Below are positions 7,973-16,393 of a stretch of 37,695 nt of DNA, one piece after another. Origin of the DNA: Rhodospirillales bacterium (lineage in GTDB: Bacteria > Pseudomonadota > Alphaproteobacteria > Rhodospirillales > Defluviicoccaceae). The notes below the pieces were generated by a model. The model worked only from the letters and a program-made list of their open reading frames with translations. It ran no database searches and was not told where the DNA came from. Each line of letters opens with the position of its first letter. The stretch's first letter is position 1. A program made the position numbers and the translations under genes. Where the stretch lies: the NCBI GenBank assembly GCA_016793875.1, contig JAEULG010000062.1, positions 1-37,695 on the forward strand. Direction: 5' to 3'.

Positions 7973-8392
7973 ATGGATGAACCGAAGGACCGCGTGGCGA
8001 AGTCGGATGCGGAGTGGCGAGAACAGCTCAGCGACCAGCAGTACCACGTCTGCCGCCAGCATGGCACCGAGCCGGCATTCACCGGCGCCTACTGGAACAC
8101 CAAGACCAAGGGGATGTACCTGTGCGCCTGCTGCGGGCAGGAGTTGTTCTCCTCGCAGACGAAGTTCGACAGCGGCACCGGCTGGCCCAGCTTCTGGCAG
8201 CCGGTGGATACGGCCGCCGTCGAAACCGAGACCGATCGCAGCTTCTTCATGACCCGCACCGAAGTCCACTGCAGCCGCTGCGGCGCCCACCTCGGCCACG
8301 TTTTTGCCGACGGACCGCAGCCCACCGGCGAGCGCTACTGCATCAATTCGGTTTCTCTGAAGCTCGCCCCCGAGGGGGGCGACGCCAAGTAG
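7973..8392 (+). CDS. msrB: Peptide-methionine (R)-S-oxide reductase MsrB, 139 aa
   Basis: The enzyme reduces the R epimer of methionine sulfoxide in proteins and is probably cytoplasmic, since no signal peptide is present. Motifs are the zinc-binding pairs C51/C54 (CACCG) and C100/C103 (CSRCG), the GWPSFW block at 70-75, GHVF at 108-111, and RYCINS with the catalytic Cys123. Its length is normal for the family. The ATG has GAGAGGAAGGG about 8 bases upstream. It diverges from the SDR gene across 131 bases and converges on panC, with a hairpin between them. It is the only methionine-repair gene in the window and lies about 1.1 kb from the methionine-periodic repeat proteins. Confidence 0.96.
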   Translation: MDEPKDRVAKSDAEWREQLSDQQYHVCRQHGTEPAFTGAYWNTKTKGMYLCACCGQELFSSQTKFDSGTGWPSFWQPVDTAAVETETDRSFFMTRTEVHCSRCGAHLGHVFADGPQPTGERYCINSVSLKLAPEGGDAK

Positions 8393-8411
8393 CCGCCCTA
8401 ACCAATGCCAT

Positions 8412-8442
8412 GGGGTGCGCTGAGCAAAGCGAAGCGCACCCT
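8412..8442. terminator. Bidirectional hairpin between msrB and panC
   Basis: GGGTGCGCT (8413-8421) pairs perfectly with AGCGCACCC (8433-8441); the loop is 11 bases, with a G-T pair outside the stem. It sits in the 52-base gap between two convergent genes and probably ends both transcripts. The GGTGCGCT...AGCGCACC pattern resembles a hairpin scattered through many proteobacterial genomes, so it may be one copy of a dispersed repeat. Confidence 0.5.
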
Positions 8443-8444
8443 TG

Positions 8445-9316
<872 letters not shown>

Positions 9317-9320
<4 letters not shown>

Positions 9321-10165
9321 GCCGGATCGGCCTTCACCGGTTTCGCCGCCTTGGTGCCGAAGCAGTGCTCGAGCGCCGGGAACCGCCGGCTGCGGACTTC
9401 CTCGGCGTATTCCCGGCCGGCTGCGGCGATGCCCCGGCCGAGTTCGGCGTAGCGCTTGACGAACTTCGGCTTGAAATCGGAGAACAGGCCGGTGAGGTCC
9501 TCGGTCACCAGGATCTGGCCGTCGCAGGCGGGCGAAGCGCCGATGCCAATGGTGGGGATCGGCAGCAGGCCGGTGATCTCGCGGGCGAGCGGCTCGACCG
9601 TCCCTTCGATCACCGTGGCGAAAGCCCCGGCGTCGGCGACCGCGTGGCCGTCTTCGATGATCTCCGCCACTTCCTTCTCGCCGCGACCGAGCGAACGGAA
9701 GCCGCCGGCGGTGTTGACCGATTGCGGCAGCAGGCCGATGTGTCCGAGCACCGGGATGCCGCGCTCGACGAGAAAGCGGATGGTCTCGGCCATCTCGACG
9801 CCGCCTTCCAGCTTCACGCCCGAACAGCCGACTTCCTTCATCACCCGCGCGGCATTGCGGAAGGCGCTCTCCTTCGATTCCTGATAGCTGCCGAACGGCA
9901 GATCGACGATCACGCACGCCCGCTTGGAGCCGCGCATCACCGCTTGGCCGTGGGCGATCATCATATCGAGAGTGACGCCGAGCGTGCTGTCCATGCCGTA
10001 CAGCACCATGCCGAGCGAATCGCCCACCAGCAGCAGATCGACGTTGTCGTCGAGCAGCACGGCGGTGAGCGAGGTATAGGCGGTCAGGCAGACGATCGGC
10101 GTGCCGCCCTTCATCGCGGTGATCTGCGGGACGCTGATCCGCTTCAGTCTGGTCTCGACGCTCAC
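9317..10165 (-). CDS. panB: 3-methyl-2-oxobutanoate hydroxymethyltransferase PanB, 282 aa
   Basis: It transfers a hydroxymethyl group from methylene-tetrahydrofolate to 2-oxoisovalerate, giving ketopantoate. Family blocks are [25 protein letters not shown] with metal-ligand Asp49, [27 protein letters not shown] and [16 protein letters not shown]. The start is taken as GTG 10165, because GGAAGG lies 8 bases upstream and the resulting N-terminus aligns with typical PanB proteins. An ATG at 10312 would add 49 residues of unlikely composition and pass through the predicted promoter. It is the first gene of the panBC operon. Confidence 0.95.
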
Positions 10166-10467
10166 GAAGGGGCCTTCCGTCCAGGTTCGCGCGGAATCTA
10201 ATGCGCCGCCTCGCCCGGACAAAGCGCTATTCGCGCCCGCCAACGCGATCGTGGGACCGCGCCCGTCAGGTGACCGATCTCCGTCCGCAGCCAGGGGGCA
10301 CCCTGGCCGCATGGACCGGTACCTGAGGAAGGCGACACGCCCGGCTCGCCAACCACCCTGCCCGCAGAAGCCGAAACGGCAGCCTCTAGAAGCCAGGGGC
10401 TAGCGAAGAATGGCTCCGTCGTGGCTTAAAGATAATATTCCTATTATGCTTTCACAGGGGATTCGTA
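10166..10467. other. Intergenic region between divergent panB and the collagen-like gene (302 bp)
   Basis: It holds the putative panB promoter, a 7-bp stem with a GGCA tetraloop (GCCAGGG/CCCTGGC, 10290-10307), and an AT-rich tract at about 10427-10450 (TAATATTCCTATTAT) that probably carries the promoter of the collagen-like gene. No -35/-10 pair stands out clearly in that tract. No gene was seen. Confidence 0.5.
10195..10222 (-). promoter_or_regulatory. panB: Putative sigma-70 promoter of panBC
   Basis: Read on the minus strand, TTGTCC (10217-10222) is followed by 16 bases and TAGATT (10195-10200). Each hexamer matches the consensus at four of six positions. Transcription would start near 10188, giving a leader of about 23 bases before GTG 10165. 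Confidence 0.4.
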
Positions 10468-11181
10468 ATGGCCGTGATTGAGCTAAAGTTCCTGGGGGTT
10501 AGCGCCGATGAGATCGTCGACGGCACCCAGAAGGTGCCGATGACTGTTGCCGAGCGCGAGAAGCTGGCACTGATCCCGACCGAGGGGGTCCCCGGCCCCC
10601 AGGGACCGCAGGGTGCGAAGGGTGACACCGGGCCGCAGGGTGCGAAGGGTGACACCGGACCCCAGGGTGCGAAGGGTGAAACCGGACCCCAGGGTGCGAA
10701 GGGTGACGCCGGAGCCCAGGGCGCGGCGGGCGCTCGCGGCGCCACAGGCCCACAGGGGCCCGCCGGCGCCACAGGCCCACAGGGGCCCGCCGGCGCCGCA
10801 GGCCCACAGGGTGCGCCGGGCGCACAAGGCCCCGCTGGTCCCACCGGCGCGCAGGGCCCCGCTGGCCCCGCCGGCCCCGCCGGGCCGCAGGGGCCGGTCA
10901 CCCGCGCCGCCGTCACCATCGCGGGTACGGTGCCGGACGTCGATGTCGTCATCGTCAAGAACACGGCGCCGTGCGCCATCAACCCCAGCCTCAACCTCGA
11001 CCGCAAGGCACAGACGTTCGTGCTCATCGGCACCGGCGACGTGACCATCCAGGGCACCGGCGGTCACACTATCGCCGGCGCCCTGTTCACTGTCACGCCG
11101 GGCACCGTTACCGCACCCGTCTGCGTCACGCTGGTCCGCAACCCGGACCTGGAGACGCAGTGGTACCGGGTGAACCGCTGA
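10468..11181 (+). CDS. Collagen-like (Gly-X-Y) repeat protein, 237 aa
   Basis: Residues 1-39 form a non-repetitive head, 40-144 are 35 uninterrupted Gly-X-Y triplets ([12 protein letters not shown] types), and 145-237 form a compact beta-rich tail with two Cys (169 and 219) and [20 protein letters not shown]. The triplet block should form a collagen-type triple helix with the head or tail as trimerisation domain, as in bacterial and phage collagen-like fibres. There is no signal peptide, sorting signal or anchor. GGGG at 10457-10460 lies 7 bases before the ATG and is a weak ribosome binding site. The stop is one base from the start of the GH5 gene, so the two are translationally coupled. A structural role is inferred. 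Confidence 0.88.
   Translation: MAVIELKFLGVSADEIVDGTQKVPMTVAEREKLALIPTEGVPGPQGPQGAKGDTGPQGAKGDTGPQGAKGETGPQGAKGDAGAQGAAGARGATGPQGPAGATGPQGPAGAAGPQGAPGAQGPAGPTGAQGPAGPAGPAGPQGPVTRAAVTIAGTVPDVDVVIVKNTAPCAINPSLNLDRKAQTFVLIGTGDVTIQGTGGHTIAGALFTVTPGTVTAPVCVTLVRNPDLETQWYRVNR
10612..10719 (+). repeat. Four 27-bp direct repeats within the collagen-like gene
   Basis: Units begin at 10612, 10639, 10666 and 10693 with GGTGCGAAGGGTGA and encode [13 protein letters not shown] triplets. They are near-identical, differing at only a few bases, which points to recent expansion by slippage or recombination. Confidence 0.85.
10738..10818 (+). repeat. 27-bp direct repeats, two exact and one diverged copy
   Basis: The copy at 10738-10764 is repeated exactly at 10765-10791; a third at 10792-10818 carries several changes. 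They encode [13 protein letters not shown] triplets. This block is independent of the repeat set at 10612. Confidence 0.85.
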
Positions 11182-11182
11182 G

Positions 11183-12136
11183 ATGCCGGTGCATCAGTTC
11201 ACCGGCGGGAAGGGGCGCGATCCTCTTCCCGACCGCGATCACCGCGGCCGGCCGCAGGTGATCAACCGCTCGGTCCGCACCGACACCGGGCAGTTGCTGC
11301 GCGGCGCGACGATGGACATCCGCAAGCAGGCGACCCCGCCGTGCACCCGCCAAGCGGTGTGGGATCATTACCGCTCGCTGGGGCTCAACCTCGTCCGGCT
11401 CGGGGTGAAGACTGACCATGACGACGCCGGCCGGCCGCTGGCCCAGCAGCTGCCTTTCCTCGACGCAGCCGTCGACTGCGCGTGGAACGCGCGCATGTAC
11501 GTCATGATCCTGGTGAGCATCAACCCCGGCGGCTACAACCTTGCCCAGCTCACCGAATTCTGGACGGCGGTCGCCGCTCGCTATGCCGGGCGGACGCACG
11601 TCCTCTACGAGATCACCAACGAGCCGGTGGGCGGCGGCGGCTACTGGGGGCAGACGTCTCATTGGACCACCGCGAAGCTGCGTGATCTGCGCGGCGTCTA
11701 CGACATCATGCGTACCGGTGCGCCGGACACCCACATCATGATGTTCAGCAGCCCGAACCTCGCGCCGAATGCCGCGTCATGGCGAACGGTGCCGCAGCAA
11801 TTCGAGGCGCTGGGCGGCCCGGTCGATTGGGACAGGACCAGCATCAGCTTCCACTACTACCCCGGCACCTATCTGTTCGGCGATCCCAACGGATTCGGCG
11901 GCCTGCAGCTGATGAAGGACTACGGCTACTGCTTGTTCATGAGCGAATGCAACGACTTCATCGGCGATCCGCCGTCTGAGGATCCGCGCAACAGCCAGCA
12001 GGTATGGCTGTGGCTGGAGCAGGCGGAGATCTCGTGGGCCTGCCTCGACGGCAAGGGCGGCAACGTCCTCACCCAGATCGAGCCGAAGATCCTGCCCTAC
12101 CTCGCCGCCAACGGCCGCGCGCTGCCGGTGGAATAG
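11183..12136 (+). CDS. Glycoside hydrolase family 5-like (cellulase-type) protein, 317 aa
   Basis: This is a TIM-barrel glycosidase. LNLVRLGV (69-75), YEITNEP with general acid/base Glu147, ISFHYYPG with His224 and Tyr226, and LFMSEC with Glu255 as nucleophile match the GH5 order of motifs. Family members cut beta-1,4-glucans, mannans or related beta-glycosides. It has no signal peptide, which is unusual for a polymer-degrading enzyme. Together with its one-base spacing to the collagen-like gene, this suggests joint export by another route, a phage-like particle, or intracellular action. About 40 N-terminal residues before the barrel (GRDPLPDRDHRGRPQV) are of unclear role. The substrate is not determined. 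Confidence 0.82.
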   Translation: MPVHQFTGGKGRDPLPDRDHRGRPQVINRSVRTDTGQLLRGATMDIRKQATPPCTRQAVWDHYRSLGLNLVRLGVKTDHDDAGRPLAQQLPFLDAAVDCAWNARMYVMILVSINPGGYNLAQLTEFWTAVAARYAGRTHVLYEITNEPVGGGGYWGQTSHWTTAKLRDLRGVYDIMRTGAPDTHIMMFSSPNLAPNAASWRTVPQQFEALGGPVDWDRTSISFHYYPGTYLFGDPNGFGGLQLMKDYGYCLFMSECNDFIGDPPSEDPRNSQQVWLWLEQAEISWACLDGKGGNVLTQIEPKILPYLAANGRALPVE

Positions 12137-12190
12137 GCTTCGCCCGGCCAACGGGGAGCGGCCCGACCGCTCCCCGTTCCTGGTCCTCGA

Positions 12191-13351
12191 TCAGCGGCTC
12201 GGGTACGCATACCTGGCGAGGTACCCGTCGAGCCAGCGCACGCTCGGGGTGTTGATTGCGCCGGCGATGAAGAGATTGCCGGACGTGTCGATGGCCGGGT
12301 TCAGGATGCGGCCGGAGGGCCTCGGGAGCGGCAACGTCCACTGCAGCGCGCCGCTTGGCGAATAGGACTTGGCAACAGGATCAGCATCGTATTGCAGCGT
12401 GATGACGGCATTGCCGGCAGCATCGATGGTAAGACCAGCGCCGTCATCGGAATCCGAAGATCCGAACAGGCGTTTCCACAAGGCGGTGCCGGAGGAGGAA
12501 AACGCCCTCAGAAAGATGTGCCGGGTGGCTGGATCCTCTCCCTGCTCCAGTCCGACGCCGAAGATCCTGCCGGCGCCGTTGATCGCGACATGCGCAGGAG
12601 ATTCGACCGTGGCGATGGCGGTCTGCCGGATCCACTGCACCGCTCCTTGCGGCGAGTATGCGGCCAGCACGAGATTGCTGTTGACGGCAGACTTGAAGGC
12701 GCTGCCGATGACGATGAGACTGCCGTTGGGGCGGAGGGCGACGCCATTCCAGGAAACCTGGTCGGGACTGGACGGTGCTGGCCGCCGCCATGCCTCTGAT
12801 CCGTCCGGCCTGTACTTCAAGAGCAACAGATGGCTGGCAAAGAAGATGTTGCCCGCGGCATCGACCGCGACATCGCCGGGATGATCGTCGCTCGGACTGC
12901 CTGTCTGGCTCTTCCACAGCGGAACGCCCTCGGCATTGTACTTGATGACAAAGAGATCATCGCCACCGTGGCTGGGTCCGGCCAGCCCTGCGCCCGTCGA
13001 ACCCACGACGACGATGTTATTCGCAGAATCGACGGCCACGGCGGAAGGCGTATCGTTTCGCGTGGTTCCCAATTGCCGCCGCCACAGCAGCGTGCCCGTG
13101 CTGGAATACTTGAGGACGAAGATGTCGGCGAGGCCGGCGTTTGCCCTCGCCATCGAGCCACCGGTCTCGCCGGCGACGACGACGGCGCCGGTGCGATCCG
13201 TGGCAACCGCAGTGACGGTATCATAGGAAGCCGAGCCGGGATGACGCTCCCAGACCAGCGATGGCGGTTCGGCAGCCCGCGCCGCCTCAAGGCCGGCGGA
13301 ACCGGCCAGGATAATGGCAGCAACGATGGCTGCCAGCGTTCGTAACGACAT
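12191..13351 (-). CDS. Secreted beta-propeller protein with SBBP-like repeats, 386 aa
   Basis: The signal peptide runs from MSLR through a hydrophobic core (TLAAIVAAIILAGSAGL) to ARA near residue 26. The rest is a series of about seven blade-like repeats of the type AVD-x-x-GN-x-x-V-x-G...D-x-F-x-x-KY-x-x-x-G-x-x-LW, as in SBBP/PQQ-like propellers (for example DIFVLKYSSTGTLLWRRQLG and DLFVIKYNAEGVPLWKSQTG). Such proteins are periplasmic or extracellular; the binding partner is unknown. The start at 13351 is preferred over an upstream ATG at 13489 because it gives a proper signal peptide and GGGTGGGTGA precedes it. It is convergent with the GH5 gene. Confidence 0.85.
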   Translation of the reverse strand: MSLRTLAAIVAAIILAGSAGLEAARAAEPPSLVWERHPGSASYDTVTAVATDRTGAVVVAGETGGSMARANAGLADIFVLKYSSTGTLLWRRQLGTTRNDTPSAVAVDSANNIVVVGSTGAGLAGPSHGGDDLFVIKYNAEGVPLWKSQTGSPSDDHPGDVAVDAAGNIFFASHLLLLKYRPDGSEAWRRPAPSSPDQVSWNGVALRPNGSLIVIGSAFKSAVNSNLVLAAYSPQGAVQWIRQTAIATVESPAHVAINGAGRIFGVGLEQGEDPATRHIFLRAFSSSGTALWKRLFGSSDSDDGAGLTIDAAGNAVITLQYDADPVAKSYSPSGALQWTLPLPRPSGRILNPAIDTSGNLFIAGAINTPSVRWLDGYLARYAYPSR

Positions 13352-13369
13352 GATGTCACCCACCCAATG

Positions 13370-13385
13370 AGATAAGCCTTTATCT
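13370..13385 (-). promoter_or_regulatory. Small perfect hairpin in the leader of the propeller gene
   Basis: AGATAA and TTATCT form a 6-bp stem with a 4-base loop, ending 18 bases before the start codon. It sits just upstream of the G-rich ribosome binding site and could affect initiation or mRNA stability. Confidence 0.35.
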
Positions 13386-13497
13386 GCTGCAAATCCCTGG
13401 CTGATGCGCTTTTGAACTACGGACGGCGTCCTCCGGTGACGTATGTTTGCGACTGCGACTCGTAATGAACAAATTGCACAACTCAACAAGTATGCTT

Positions 13498-13525
13498 ATA
13501 ATAGTAAATGGTGACCACATGTCAT
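13498..13525 (-). promoter_or_regulatory. Putative sigma-70 promoter of the propeller gene
   Basis: On the minus strand ATGACA (13520-13525), a 16-base spacer and TATTAT (13498-13503) each match the consensus at five of six positions, unusually good for this genome. Transcription would start near 13490. Confidence 0.5.
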
Positions 13526-13679
13526 CAGAATAGCATCGGCAAGGATACAACCTTACAATTGCAAACAGTGAGCTGACGGTTGTGCGGGGCGACGGCGATT
13601 CCAGCACCGTAATAGAAAGGTATAAAGACATCGGCTAGTGTCAGCAGACACCACATCGGCATTCCCCCGCCAATCGTGG

Positions 13680-14579
13680 TTAGTTCTTGAAACAGTTCTC
13701 GCGATGCCATTGGAGGAACCGCGGATGCGGCCTGTCACTGGGGCGCACCGGCAACTGAGCGTGCCCAGTCTTGTTGACGAATGCTTGTACGCTGACGACA
13801 TCGTTGACTTGCCGAGAAATGAGAATCCGATGATCATCTGACAGGCTAATGAGGCCCCGGTCAAACATCCAATGTGCCGTACCTGAGAGAGCAATGCCGT
13901 TTTGTAGAATGTCGGGGCCAGCATGCTCAACTGGGCGAATGTGGGCGGCATCGACTTCTGCTCTTCCGCCACCATTGATGAGTTTAAGGCCACTTACCGC
14001 ACATCGCTCGTCGTAGGCGCGCAGAACGATCTTCCGAAAGATGCGATCGCGCACAATGCGGGATGTCAACCGCTCAACCCTGGTCCTGGTCTGCTCCAAG
14101 ACGTAAGGTTCCTGGTTCTCTTCAAATACTGGATCTATTTTTTTCACTTCGATACGCGGAAGTCGCCATTCCTCGTCATTGAGGCCGCGCTCGATAATAC
14201 GGTCGAAATCTTGTGGAGAAATTGAACGCACTGCCGACTGCGCGCGCCCCGATAGTTTGCCAGATTCATTCAGGAGACCCCGCTCGATGGGGCCATCTCC
14301 ATCGTTAAACGGTACCTGATGAGCGAAATCAAGGTAAGAGCCCGGCGCCATGAGCGCCAAATACATACCAGGTGCCTTAGGATCGGGTATAATCTGCTGT
14401 ACTCGCGCAATTGCGAAATAACCACGGGTCCTGGCCACCTTGGACGGCTCAAGGTAGACTATCCAGTCACCCACACTGCACTCTGCACGACCAAAGTATT
14501 GCTTCGGAAATTGATATTGTTCTGCAGGGCTATCGTCATAAATCGAGTCCGACCGATGCACAAAAACGCAATAGCTCAT
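13680..14579 (-). CDS. HNH endonuclease (predicted restriction endonuclease type), 299 aa
   Basis: The C-terminal half is an HNH_2-type nuclease: RAYDERCAVSGLKL (Cys193), VDAAHIRPVEHAG (His213), LQNGIALSGTAHWMFDRGLISL (Asn227, His236). The N-terminal 140 residues (VFVHRSDSIYDD, SVGDWIVYLEPSKVARTRGYFAIARVQ) form a separate beta-rich domain resembling small DNA- or modified-base-reading folds, which I cannot name with certainty. GAGG lies 7 bases before the ATG. No methyltransferase or specificity subunit lies nearby, so it is a solitary nuclease, perhaps acting on modified DNA. Its GC content and codon use are lower than its neighbours', consistent with horizontal transfer. Confidence 0.85.
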   Translation of the reverse strand: MSYCVFVHRSDSIYDDSPAEQYQFPKQYFGRAECSVGDWIVYLEPSKVARTRGYFAIARVQQIIPDPKAPGMYLALMAPGSYLDFAHQVPFNDGDGPIERGLLNESGKLSGRAQSAVRSISPQDFDRIIERGLNDEEWRLPRIEVKKIDPVFEENQEPYVLEQTRTRVERLTSRIVRDRIFRKIVLRAYDERCAVSGLKLINGGGRAEVDAAHIRPVEHAGPDILQNGIALSGTAHWMFDRGLISLSDDHRILISRQVNDVVSVQAFVNKTGHAQLPVRPSDRPHPRFLQWHRENCFKN

Positions 14580-15041
14580 CAGTGGCCTCGCTTGAGAAGG
14601 CGTGGAACAAAATGACCTAAGCGATTATGGCGTTATTTAGACTACATCTGCCCGCGATGCTTCTCCAGTTGTGGGTGACGATTGGCGCCGCTCGGCACTT
14701 TTCACGCTTAAGTCGGCTCTAAAGCCATGTGGGCTATTTTTGATTTTTCTGAAATTGGCCCAAGCTGCAAACGATACTGGGACGGCGACAAGTTGTCAGG
14801 GGGTCACAGGTGTGCTGAGGCCCGTTCCGGGACCCACGCTACATCGTCACGCGCTACGAACGCCTCATCCCAAGCTACCTCGTAACCGGGGTTGTCCGCT
14901 ACCGGATCGTTAATAGTGGAACGAATGGGGCAAACATACTCAGATGTATCGTCGGGCACCGTTAGAGCGCTGCGTTGTCGTCGCGGTCGCCGGCTGCTAT
15001 GCCTTAAGGTGCGGAAATCGCTCATGGATCGGAGGCTGGAA
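14580..15041. other. Low-GC intergenic region between the HNH gene and dcd (462 bp)
   Basis: It lies between the HNH gene (-) and dcd (+). The HNH promoter should lie here but no good hexamer pair was seen. A minus-strand open frame at 14804-14959 is listed separately. The dcd frame is also open upstream to 14892, but without a ribosome binding site or family-like sequence. No RNA gene was recognised. Confidence 0.45.
14804..14959 (-). pseudogene. Possible small protein or gene remnant, 51 codons
   Basis: From a GTG at 14959 the frame reads VPDDTSEYVCPIR...VAWDEAFVARDDVAWVPERA. Its composition (acidic, with Trp and Tyr, few Arg/Pro runs) looks more like real protein than the other spurious frames nearby. 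There is no ribosome binding site and no recognisable family. It could be the tail of a decayed gene in the low-GC island, or chance. Confidence 0.2.
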
Positions 15042-16226
15042 GTGGCAGGCGAGGAGCGGGAGGGGGTGATTCCCGGGCTGGATGAGCGGGGCGGCGCCGC
15101 GCCCCCCGCCTATTCGACCGGGCTGTTGCCGGCGCAGGAAATCCGCGCGCTGGTGCGCTCGCGCGAGGTGCAGGCGGCCTGCGAGATCGACGAGGCGCAA
15201 ATCCAGCCGGCGAGCCTCGACCTCCGCCTCGGTGATGAGGCGTGGCGGGTGCGGGCGAGCTTCCTGCCAGGGCCCGAGGCCACCGTCGCCGAGCGGCTGG
15301 TAGCGTTGGGCATGCACCGCATCAGCCTCGGCGACGGCGCCGTGCTGGAGAAGGGCTGCGTCTATATCGTGCCGCTGCTGGAAAGCCTGGCGCTGAAGAG
15401 CCGCACGTCCGGCATGGCCAACCCGAAAAGCTCGACTGGCCGCCTCGACGTCTTTACCCGGCTGATCACCGATCGCTCGGGTGTGTTCGACCAAGTGGCC
15501 GCCGGCTACAAGGGGCCGCTCTATGCCGAGATCAGTCCCCGTACCTTCAGCATCGTCGTCCGCCGCGGCAGCAGCGTCAGCCAGCTGCGGCTGCGGCGCG
15601 GCAGCCCGCCCGCCACCGATACGGCGCTCCGCCGCCTGCATCGCTCGGTGCCGCTGGTGGCGGGGGACGAAGGCGCCGACGCCGCCCGCCGCGCCGACGC
15701 CGACATCGACGAAGGCATCGCCGTTACCGTCGATCTCGCACCACGCGACGGCAAGCCGGTCGGCTGGCGGGCCCGCCACCATTCCGGCCTGATCGACCTC
15801 GGGCTGATCGGCCACTACGACCCGCACGAGTACTGGGAGCCGGTGACCCCGGACGGGCAGGGCTGCGTCGTCCTCAATCCCGGCGATTTCTACATTCTTG
15901 CTTCGCGCCAGGCGGTAACCGTGCCGCCCGACCACGCCGCCGAGATGCGCCCGTACGATACCCGAGTCGGCGAGTTCCGGGTGCACTACGCCGGCTTCTT
16001 TGATCCCGGCTTCGGCTTTGCCGCCGCTGGCGGCGAGGGTTCGCGCGCGGTGCTGGAGATCCGTTCGTTCGAGGTGCCGTTCGCCCTGCGCCACGACCAG
16101 CTCGTCGGTCGCCTCGTCTACGAGCGCCTGACCGCCCCGCCGGAGCGGCTCTACGGCAGCGGCATCGGCTCCTCCTACCAGCGCCAGGGCCTGCAGCTCG
16201 CCAAGCAGTTCCGCCGGCCCTCGTAA
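15042..16226 (+). CDS. dcd: 2'-deoxycytidine 5'-triphosphate deaminase, two-domain type, 394 aa
   Basis: It deaminates dCTP to dUTP, feeding dTMP synthesis. IQPASLDLRLG (54-64) and ANPKSSTGRLDVFTRLI (126-142, the counterpart of the short Dcd motif RSS-x-ARLG) with YKGPLYAEI identify the first dUTPase-fold domain. The second half (SGLIDLGLIGHYDPHEYW, LNPGDFYILASRQAVTVPP, VHYAGFFDPGFGF) is a second copy, giving the long form found in alphaproteobacteria, about twice the length of E. coli Dcd. GTG 15042 is chosen because GGAGG (15031-15035) lies 6 bases upstream. ATG 15024 and GTG 15066 are in-frame alternatives. Confidence 0.88.
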   Translation: MAGEEREGVIPGLDERGGAAPPAYSTGLLPAQEIRALVRSREVQAACEIDEAQIQPASLDLRLGDEAWRVRASFLPGPEATVAERLVALGMHRISLGDGAVLEKGCVYIVPLLESLALKSRTSGMANPKSSTGRLDVFTRLITDRSGVFDQVAAGYKGPLYAEISPRTFSIVVRRGSSVSQLRLRRGSPPATDTALRRLHRSVPLVAGDEGADAARRADADIDEGIAVTVDLAPRDGKPVGWRARHHSGLIDLGLIGHYDPHEYWEPVTPDGQGCVVLNPGDFYILASRQAVTVPPDHAAEMRPYDTRVGEFRVHYAGFFDPGFGFAAAGGEGSRAVLEIRSFEVPFALRHDQLVGRLVYERLTAPPERLYGSGIGSSYQRQGLQLAKQFRRPS

Positions 16227-16393
16227 GCCGGGCAGGCTTTTCCGGCACTCCTGCCTTATCGCCTTGCGCGCGAGCGCTTCGGTTGCTTCAATCCGCCGCC
16301 GAGCGGCCCTGTCGCAGCTTCACGCGCGCCGAAAACCACAGAAAACCCGCGGCCGCTCGCCCGCATCGCTAACCTGGAGGGAAACACCGGCCC

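Larger units (their letters stand above)
13352..13679. other. AT-rich intergenic region upstream of the propeller gene (328 bp)
   Basis: The GC content drops sharply relative to flanking genes. It contains the putative minus-strand promoter at 13498-13525, a leader of about 140 bases and the hairpin at 13370-13385. On the + strand TTGCAC (13474-13479), 17 bases, TATAAT (13497-13502) is a second promoter-like pair sharing the same AT core. Short open frames here lack ribosome binding sites and look non-coding. Confidence 0.5.

Noticed and set aside
10612..10818. CRISPR-like array of 27-bp repeats
   Set aside because: The repeats are contiguous with no spacers, in frame, and encode Gly-X-Y triplets.
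13380..13631. Minus-strand frame of 83 codons in the low-GC region
   Set aside because: It has no ribosome binding site, spans the predicted promoter and leader, and has no family-like sequence.
14671..14913. Plus-strand frame of 80 codons upstream of dcd
   Set aside because: It has no ribosome binding site and an implausible composition in its second half (Pro/Arg/His-rich).
14892..15041. N-terminal extension of dcd to 14892
   Set aside because: The added residues are Arg-rich and unlike the family, and GGAGG points to GTG 15042.
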